The notes under the pieces were generated by a model. The model was not told the DNA's origin, searched no databases, and saw only the letters and a program-made list of their open reading frames with translations. The position numbers were made by a program, and so were the translations under genes. Shown here piece by piece: positions 58,213 through 64,000 of a DNA stretch of 64,000 nucleotides. Positions within the stretch are counted from its first letter, which is position 1; each line of letters starts with the position of its first letter. Source of the DNA: Chionoecetes opilio (taxonomy: Eukaryota > Arthropoda > Malacostraca > Decapoda > Majidae); assembly GCA_016584305.1 (NCBI GenBank), contig JACEEZ010023411.1:111001-175000 (forward strand), read 5' to 3'.

Positions 58213-58796
58213 ACTTGCATTACCCCTACTACTGCAAGATGACCAGTAATCCTCCTTCAAGTGATGTAGTAGGTATTCACTGTGTTTGTGAATATGTAAG
58301 TTGTAGTTTATAAGGAAAAAGTGGATAGACAGAGATAAGTGGCCCGTGACACCTGACAAGTGATGACTTCTGGGATCGGCATTCCTTATAGGGAGCTTAA
58401 ATTAACCTGCAATGACATGTAAAGCTAGACAGATAGACGAACTCATAGAGGAACAGGTAGAAATGTATGGCTTTCTTTCCCCACATAAGCAAAACATACA
58501 TCCTTCGTCACTCTACTCACCACTACAACCTTTACTAACCATACATTTCTACCTGTTCCTCTATGAGTTCGTCTATTTGTCTAGCTGTACATGTCATTGC
58601 AGGTTCATTTAAGCTCCCTATAAGGAATGCCGATCCCAGAAGTCATCACTTGTCAGGTGTCACGGGCCACTTATCTCTGTCTATCCACTTTTTCCTTATA
58701 AACTACAACTTACATATTCACAAACACAGTGAATACCTACTACATCACTTGAAGGAGGATTACTGGTCATCTTGCGGTAGTAGGGGTAATGCAAGT
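58213..58796. repeat. Near-perfect long inverted repeat (hairpin)
   Basis: Arms 58213-58470 and 58539-58796 (258 bp each) pair with only about four or five mismatches by eye, around a 68-base loop. It includes 'aagtgatgacttctgggatc' and its complement. No coding capacity. Confidence 0.95.
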
Positions 58797-58849
58797 TGGT
58801 GTATTAGTAGGTAGTACATAATAGTAGCGGCCGCTTCACAGCTGTTTTG

Positions 58850-58890
58850 CTCTGTTGTCTAAGCTAGTGACGTCACAACATGGCGCCAGT
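58850..58890 (+). promoter_or_regulatory. CRE plus YY1-like motif
   Basis: 'gtgacgtcacaacatggcgc' joins a palindromic CRE (TGACGTCA) to AACATGGCGCC, which fits the YY1 consensus often found at animal transcription starts. The first exon that would follow was not identified. Confidence 0.4.
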
Positions 58891-59054
58891 CGTTTTCGAG
58901 CGTATACATTTTCCTGTACTTAAATTGGCTGTATCATCAAAAATACTGTTCACATAGAAAAATCAACATCACTGCCCAACTATATGAGGCTTGAAGATGT
59001 CAAATCAATCCTTACCTCAAGTAGAGTAAACGGGTCCATTCATTCGGTATCCTA

Positions 59055-59215
59055 CGAAAAGAAGAAGGAAGAAGGAGGAAAAGAAGAAGGAAGAAGGAGG
59101 AAAAGAAGAAGGAAGGAGGAGGAAAAGAAGAAGAAGAAGGAAGGAGGAAAAGAAGAAGGAAGAATTAAGGAGCTAGAAGGAGGAGAAGAAGAAGAGGAGA
59201 GAAGATGGAGAAGAA
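59055..59215. repeat. Purine (GAAGAAGGAAG)n tract
   Basis: A/G-only stretch of 'gaagaaggaaggagga' units. The lysine/glutamate-rich frame is an artefact. Confidence 0.93.
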
Positions 59216-59222
59216 GAATGTA

Positions 59223-60175
59223 GCTAACCATTCCTCTACTCTTTCCTTCCTTCTCTCCCATACCCCTTCCCTCCCTTCCTTCTCTCCCATACCCCTTCCC
59301 TCCCTTCCTTCTCTCCCATACCCCTTCCCTCCCTTCCTTCTCTCCCATACCCTCCCTCCCTTCCTTCTCTCCCATACCCCTTCCCTCCCTTCCTTCTCTT
59401 CCAATACCCTTCCCTCCCTTCCTCTCTCCCATACCCTTCCCTTCTTCTTCATCCCTTTCCTCCCTCCCATACCCCTCCCTCCCTTCCTTCTCTCCCATAC
59501 CCCTTCCCTCCCTTCCTTCTCTCCCATACCCTTCCTCCTTCCTTCTCTCCCATACCCCTTCCCTCCCTTCCTTCTCTCCCATACCCCTTCCCTCCCTTCC
59601 TTCTCTCCCATACCCCTTCCCTCCCTTCCTTCTCTCCCATACCCCTTCCCTCCCTTCCTTCTCTCCCATACCCCTTCCCTCCCTTCCTTCTCTCCCATAC
59701 CCCTTCCCTCCCTTCCTTCTCTCCCATACCCCTTCCCTCCCTTCCTTCTCTCCCATACCCCTTCCCTCCTTCCTTCTCTCCCATACCCCTTCCCTCCCTT
59801 CCTTCTCTCCCATACCCCTTCCCTTCCTTCCTTCTCTCCCATACCCCTTCCCTCCCTTCCTTCTCTCCCATACCCCTTCCCTCCCTTCCTTCTCTCCCAT
59901 ACCCCTTCCCTTCCTTCCTTCTCTTCCATACCCCTTCCCTCCCTTCCTTCTCTCCCATACCCCTTCCTTTCCTTCCTTCTCTCCCATACCCCTTCCTTTC
60001 CTTCCTTCTCTCCCATACCCCTTCCCTTCCTTCCTTCTCTTCCATCCCCTTCCCTTCCTTCCTTCTCTCCCATACCCCTTCCCTTCCTTCCTTCTCTTCC
60101 ATACCCCTTCCCTTCCTTCCTTCTCTTCCATACCCCTTCCTTTCCTTCCTTCTCTCCCTACCTTTTCCTTTCCCT
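59223..60175. repeat. 30-bp pyrimidine minisatellite
   Basis: About thirty copies of a unit containing 'ttctctcccatacccctt' and 'ccctcccttcc', changing gradually towards 'cttcccttcc' on the right. Frames of several hundred residues on both strands come only from a unit length divisible by three. Confidence 0.97.
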
Positions 60176-60300
60176 TCCTTTCCTTTCTACCTTCTTCCCT
60201 TTCGATCCTTTCCCTACCAATTCCTTACCTTCCCCCTTCCTTCCTTCCTTCTCTACCCTTTATATAGTAGCGTGGCGTTACTTTTTTTTTCCTATAGCTA

Positions 60301-60535
60301 CCGTCAATAACACTGTAGTCGCCACTGCACTAATGTCGCCAGGCGAATTTTATAGGCGAATATTACGAATTTTAGCATCACTACAGACTTGTATGTGCCA
60401 CTGAAGACAGGTACAATATATAAACTACTGTGCACGCCTCTTTACTAGCACATACAAATCTGTAGTGATGCTAAAATTCGAAATGTATGACGCCTGGCGA
60501 CATTAGTGCTGTGGCGACTATAGTGTTATTGACGG
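60301..60535. mobile_element. Palindromic TA-flanked MITE (family A), copy 3
   Basis: TA at 60299-60300 and 60536-60537. The ends are 'ccgtcaataacactgtagtc' and 'gactatagtgttattgacgg'. The arms share 'tagcatcactacagact'. Confidence 0.93.
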
Positions 60536-60886
60536 TAGGTATATACATGTTACTCGGGAATTCAACTGGTTGAGTGAACAAGTGAGTCTCTGAAAAAGTA
60601 TTGAGTAAATATAATTTTACGTCATAGGGAAAGATTAGATTAAGAAGTTCTGTTATCGCAGACTCGTATAGCGAACGGGGAAAAAGTTTAAGTGGGTCGA
60701 CAATTTACAAGTAGTTTAGGAAGTGTCTTGTCATGCCTCTCTCTTGATAAACGGAAAGATTATAATCAATTTTCATCATACTTATCACAGGAAGATGAGA
60801 TGAAAAAAGCCCCTTATTGCTAATCTCGTAAAGTGGATAGGGAAAGTTCTTAAGTGGACTGAGTAATTTAAGTTGTTTCGTCTTAA

Positions 60887-61558
60887 CCCCTTGAGACCCA
60901 GAGCGTAATTTCCATTGTAATTTGGGTGCCATTAGACGATTTTTAGTGACTATAAGCAATGTGTTATAGATATGACCTGTTTACCGTAGATAACAGTGAA
61001 GTCGCCACCTGCAGTAATGTCGCCAGGCGCCAAATATTACGAAGTATAGCATCACGACTGATTTTTATGTGCCACTGAAGATAATACACAGTAGTTTATA
61101 TCATGACTGTATAATCTACCCTGTTTCAGCGTTGTTTTATGCTTTGTAGCTGCGAGTATATTCGGTTTCAAATTTCGCTACGCGTTTTTTTTTCGGGCGA
61201 CGACGACAGCGGTATACGACTCAGTAAATAAACACTAGATGGCGACTCTACTGTTGGTAGCCACTTTGTAGATATTTTTGTAATTTGTTCATTTATAGCC
61301 CTACTATGACACAGATGAAAACACAAAATGACACAGACTCTCCAGATAGCCCCTTCTAACTTTCCTGAAATCATGAATGTAGAAATGTAAGTATTAACGC
61401 CACCACACGTCTGTAAACAGAAAAGAAAAGTTGTCCTGGCGACTTTACTGTTATCTACGGTAGCTAATTTGGTATATTCAGTTACTTTTTTGTAATTTAG
61501 TGGCTAAATAACAACATACAATTTCATATAGTAAAGGAAAGATCTGGGCGTGAAAGGG
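60887..61558. mobile_element. TTAA-flanked MITE (family B), copy 6, split by a family A copy
   Basis: TTAA at 60883-60886, start 'ccccttgagacccagagcg', end 'atctgggcgtgaaaggg'. The family A copy at 60984-61460 interrupts it after 'gacctgt' and before 'gctaatttgg'. About 14 bases present in the other copies ('gtatccttgtcgac') are missing at the junction. Confidence 0.87.
60984..61460. mobile_element. Palindromic MITE (family A), copy 4, enlarged
   Basis: The ends are 'ccgtagataacagtgaagtc' and 'gactttactgttatctacgg', with TA flanks. It is twice the length of the others and the inner arms no longer pair fully. It contains unrelated sequence near 61130-61430. Confidence 0.8.
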
Positions 61559-61560
61559 TT

Positions 61561-61712
61561 AGGTAAGAGTTGTATCCGGGGGGCTGCCTAGCTACCCATT
61601 ACACTATATCGACAGAAACTATCACACTTATCATACATAATAAAGTTACAGACTAGTAATAACTCCACACTGAACTAAGAAAAAGCATAATAAAACGTCT
61701 GTATAAACCTAC
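61561..61712. other. Unit of a larger tandem duplication
   Basis: 'ataataaaacgtctgtataa' and 'gaacgaactcaatcaagc' recur at 62330-62395, so this and 61950-62260 belong to a duplicated block described separately. Confidence 0.6.
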
Positions 61713-61946
61713 CGTAGATAACACTATAGTCGCCACGGTGCACTAATGTCGCCAGGCGCCATATATTACAAATTTCACCACTAAAGCATCACTACAGACT
61801 TGTATGTGCCACGGAAGAGGCATGTACAGTAGTATATGTTATGTACCTGTCTTCAGTGGCACATACAAGTCTGTAGTGATGCTAATATTCGTAATATATG
61901 GCGCCTGGCGACATTAGTGCACCCTGGCGACTAGTGTTATCTACGG
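61713..61946. mobile_element. Palindromic TA-flanked MITE (family A), copy 5
   Basis: TA at 61711-61712 and 61947-61948. The ends are 'ccgtagataacactatagtc' and 'gactagtgttatctacgg', with near-complete arm pairing. Confidence 0.93.
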
Positions 61947-62019
61947 TAAAAAGAACATCAGAACGAACTCAATCAAGCTTTACATAATATTTAGAGATTC
62001 TCAGATATTCTTTGACGTA

Positions 62020-62225
62020 GGGGAGAGCGGGGCAGGTTGCATCGAGGGTAGGTTGCATCATTGCCTCTAACTCGCATTACCTTTTTTTATTATTATTATT
62101 GTTGTAGTTGTAGTAATAGTAGTTTATAGTAGTAGTAGTAGTATTAAGACGATGTACGTGTGATAACATGCGAGTTAGAGGCAATGATGCAACCTACCCT
62201 CGATGCAACTTGCCCCGCTCTCCCC
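62020..62225. mobile_element. TA-flanked hairpin MITE with GGGGAGAGCGGGG ends
   Basis: TA flanks at 62018-62019 and 62226-62227. TIRs of about 60 bp, almost perfect, run from 'ggggagagcggggcaggttg' to 'caacttgccccgctctcccc', with a 90-base AT-rich core. Confidence 0.92.
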
Positions 62226-62229
62226 TATC

Positions 62230-62650
62230 GCTACGCATCTCTTCCCGGAAAAGTCAAGAAAACCAAGATATCAAATTAATGACGGAAAGATACTTCAGGA
62301 AAACTTTATCCACCTCCTATTGGCTGAAAAACATAATAAAACGTCTGTATAAACCTAGAAAAACAATATATAACGAACTCAATCAAGCATAACGTAACGT
62401 AATATTATAAACATTCCCAGACTTCCGTTGGCGCACCATTACGCATCTCTTCCCGGAAAAATAAAGAAAAGCAAGTATAAATAATAAACAAAATAAATAA
62501 TAAATAATGATAAAGTAATACATAGGCAGTAGTCTAATAAATAAACAACAGATTTTCACTGAAGTATCTCTACGCCTCTCTTCCCGGAAACGTAAAGAAA
62601 ACCAGGATGTAAAAATCACAAAAAGATACTTCAGGAAAACTTTATCTCCC
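62230..62650. repeat. Partial tandem copies carrying 'catctcttcccggaaaa'
   Basis: The block with 'cgcatctcttcccggaaa' occurs at 62234, 62440 and, as 'gcctctcttcccgg', at 62572. Two of the copies also carry 'gatacttcaggaaaacttta' and 'ctcctattggctga'. Confidence 0.85.
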
Positions 62651-62651
62651 T

Positions 62652-62885
62652 CCTATTGGCTGACAAAACAATGACGTCACCACTCCTCTCACCCCATTGG
62701 CTATGACTCACGTTCATGTGCTGATGACGTCACTATTAGCAACCCTCCTATTGGCCAACAGAATCATGACTCGAGATTTAACGTGCTGTGATTGGCTTAG
62801 AGGTAGTGACGTCATAAACAGGAGGCGTGTGATTGACTTAGAGGTAGTGACGTCATAAACAGGAGGCTTGTGATTGGCTAGAGTG
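62652..62885 (+). promoter_or_regulatory. Dense CRE/CCAAT cluster, probable promoter
   Basis: Four perfect TGACGTCA sites lie at 62672, 62725, 62807 and 62848. They are interleaved with five ATTGG (inverted CCAAT) boxes and one ATTGA variant. The last two CRE/CCAAT pairs are a 41-bp tandem copy. NF-Y plus CREB/ATF pairing is a known promoter arrangement. The 'acag|gtgagt' at 63102-63108 could be the donor of a non-coding first exon. Confidence 0.55.
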
Positions 62886-63140
62886 TTGCATGGTGTAATC
62901 GCGGGAGATACTGAAGACGGATTATCACACACACACACACACACTAGCGCCCTATGATAACCAGTCGCCTGTTGTGTGTGGTGTGTGTACGTGTGTGTGC
63001 TGGGCAAATACTATTAACTAGATAAATAGTGGTGTTTAAGGACTAATATTGATTGTTAGTCATCACAGAAGTCGATATACATTAGTCTTCAAGGGAGATT
63101 TACAGGTGAGTTGAAGGTTATGGAGATTGACTACCACGTG

Positions 63141-63146
<6 letters not shown>

Positions 63147-63203
<57 letters not shown>
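63147..63203. repeat. (GA)n microsatellite
   Basis: GA run followed by a short GT run. Confidence 0.98.
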
Positions 63204-63206
<3 letters not shown>

Positions 63207-63339
63207 TGTGTGTGTGTGTGAGAGAAAAATAATTTGTGTGTGTACGTGTGTAAGTTTAGTTAATATAGTTAGCTCATAAACGTAAGAGTAATACAAACTT
63301 TAAAACAGTAATGTTGAAAATTTTATGTTAACACCAATA

Positions 63340-63353
63340 GAAGTAGTAGTAGT

Positions 63354-63393
<40 letters not shown>

Positions 63394-63718
63394 CTGTTGT
63401 AGTAGTAGTGGTATGTAGTAGTAGTAGTAGTATAGCTGTAGTAGTTGTAGTTTTATAGTTGTAGTAGTAGTATGTAGTAGTAGTAGTAGTTGTGGTAGTA
63501 GTAGTAGTATGTAGTAGTACGTAGTAGTAGTAATAGGTAGTAGTTGTAGTAGTGTGTAGTAGTAGTAGTAGTAGTAGCTGTTGTAGTAGTAGTAGTAGTA
63601 GCATGTAGTAGTAGTATGTAGTAGTAGTAGTAGCTGTTGTAGTAGTAGTAGTGGTAGTAGCTGTTGTAGTAGTAGTAGTAGTATGTAGTAGTTGTTGTAG
63701 TTGTATAGTTATAGTTGT
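63340..63718. repeat. (GTA)n trinucleotide tract
   Basis: Interrupted 'gtagtagtagtag' array. Leucine, threonine and tyrosine homopolymer frames on the other strand are artefacts. Confidence 0.97.
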
Positions 63719-63916
63719 GGTTATAGGAAGAATAGAAGGAGAATAGACAGTCTATAAGAAAGAAATACAGGTATTTCATCGGCTATCTAAATGATGTCAG
63801 ACAGGTACCGCCGGCGAGGGAGATAAGATAACAAACTCGTAAAAATGTGTTACTTATATATGAACCCTGGATATCTCAGCCAACATTAATTAACTATTCT
63901 CACATTGCATAAGTGT

Positions 63917-63950
<34 letters not shown>

Positions 63951-64000
63951 AGTGTGTGTGTGTGTGTTTGAGTGTGTGTGTGTGTGTTTGAGTGTGTGTG
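63917..64000. repeat. (GT)n microsatellite at window end
   Basis: GT run with 'gtttgagtgtgtg' interruptions every 30 bases, continuing past the window. Confidence 0.96.

Noticed and set aside
59052..60404. Very long open frames on both strands (up to about 400 codons)
   Set aside because: The 30-bp minisatellite unit is a multiple of three, so all frames stay open. The proteins are pure repeat translation with no domain and no splice or promoter context.
61130..61380. Short antisense frame (68 codons) within the enlarged family A copy
   Set aside because: No motif, no splice context, inside a MITE.

Overview
This is eukaryotic nuclear DNA. It most likely comes from an arthropod, and a decapod crustacean is my best guess. 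The reasons are intron-split genes of animal type, very dense microsatellites and minisatellites, interstitial tracts of the arthropod telomere motif (TTAGG, seen as CCTAA), and many copies of small TIR elements and LINE 3' ends. No bacterial genes, operons, CRISPR arrays, rRNA or tRNA genes were seen.

Layout. (1) 1083-3774: the last four coding exons of a CYRI/FAM49 gene (regulator of the RAC1-WAVE actin pathway), + strand, with its 5' part outside the window. (2) 3.8-17 kb: intergenic, packed with non-autonomous DNA transposons (hAT, TTAA-flanked, TA-flanked palindromic), minisatellites, and TTAGG-like tracts near 16.3 kb. (3) 17945-39628: a complete, 16-exon heparan sulfate N-deacetylase/N-sulfotransferase gene (NDST, sulfateless in flies), + strand. 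Intron 5 carries a 2.47-kb DNA transposon whose gene runs antisense to NDST. (4) 39.6-46.5 kb: NDST 3' flank and minisatellites. (5) 46537-54946: an 8.4-kb structure in which a 15-16 bp A/T satellite is bracketed by inverted repeats of about 240 bp. (6) 55-64 kb: more TIR elements, a THAP zinc-finger exon behind a promoter-like stretch, a 584-bp near-perfect hairpin, a pyrimidine minisatellite, and a dense CRE/CCAAT cluster that looks like the promoter of a gene leaving the window on the right.

The most unusual signal is 'splice-junction echoes'. At eight exon boundaries in both genes, the first or last 8-43 bases of the exon are copied into the adjacent intron together with the splice-site context, up to six times. 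Introns also tend to be purine-rich just after the donor and pyrimidine-rich just before the acceptor, so the two intron ends could base-pair.

The NDST reading frame is broken by small indels in exons 3, 9 and 11, and the second half of a satellite duplication is full of base losses. I read both mainly as unpolished long-read assembly, but a decaying gene cannot be excluded from sequence alone. All protein assignments come from recalled family motifs, not from a search.
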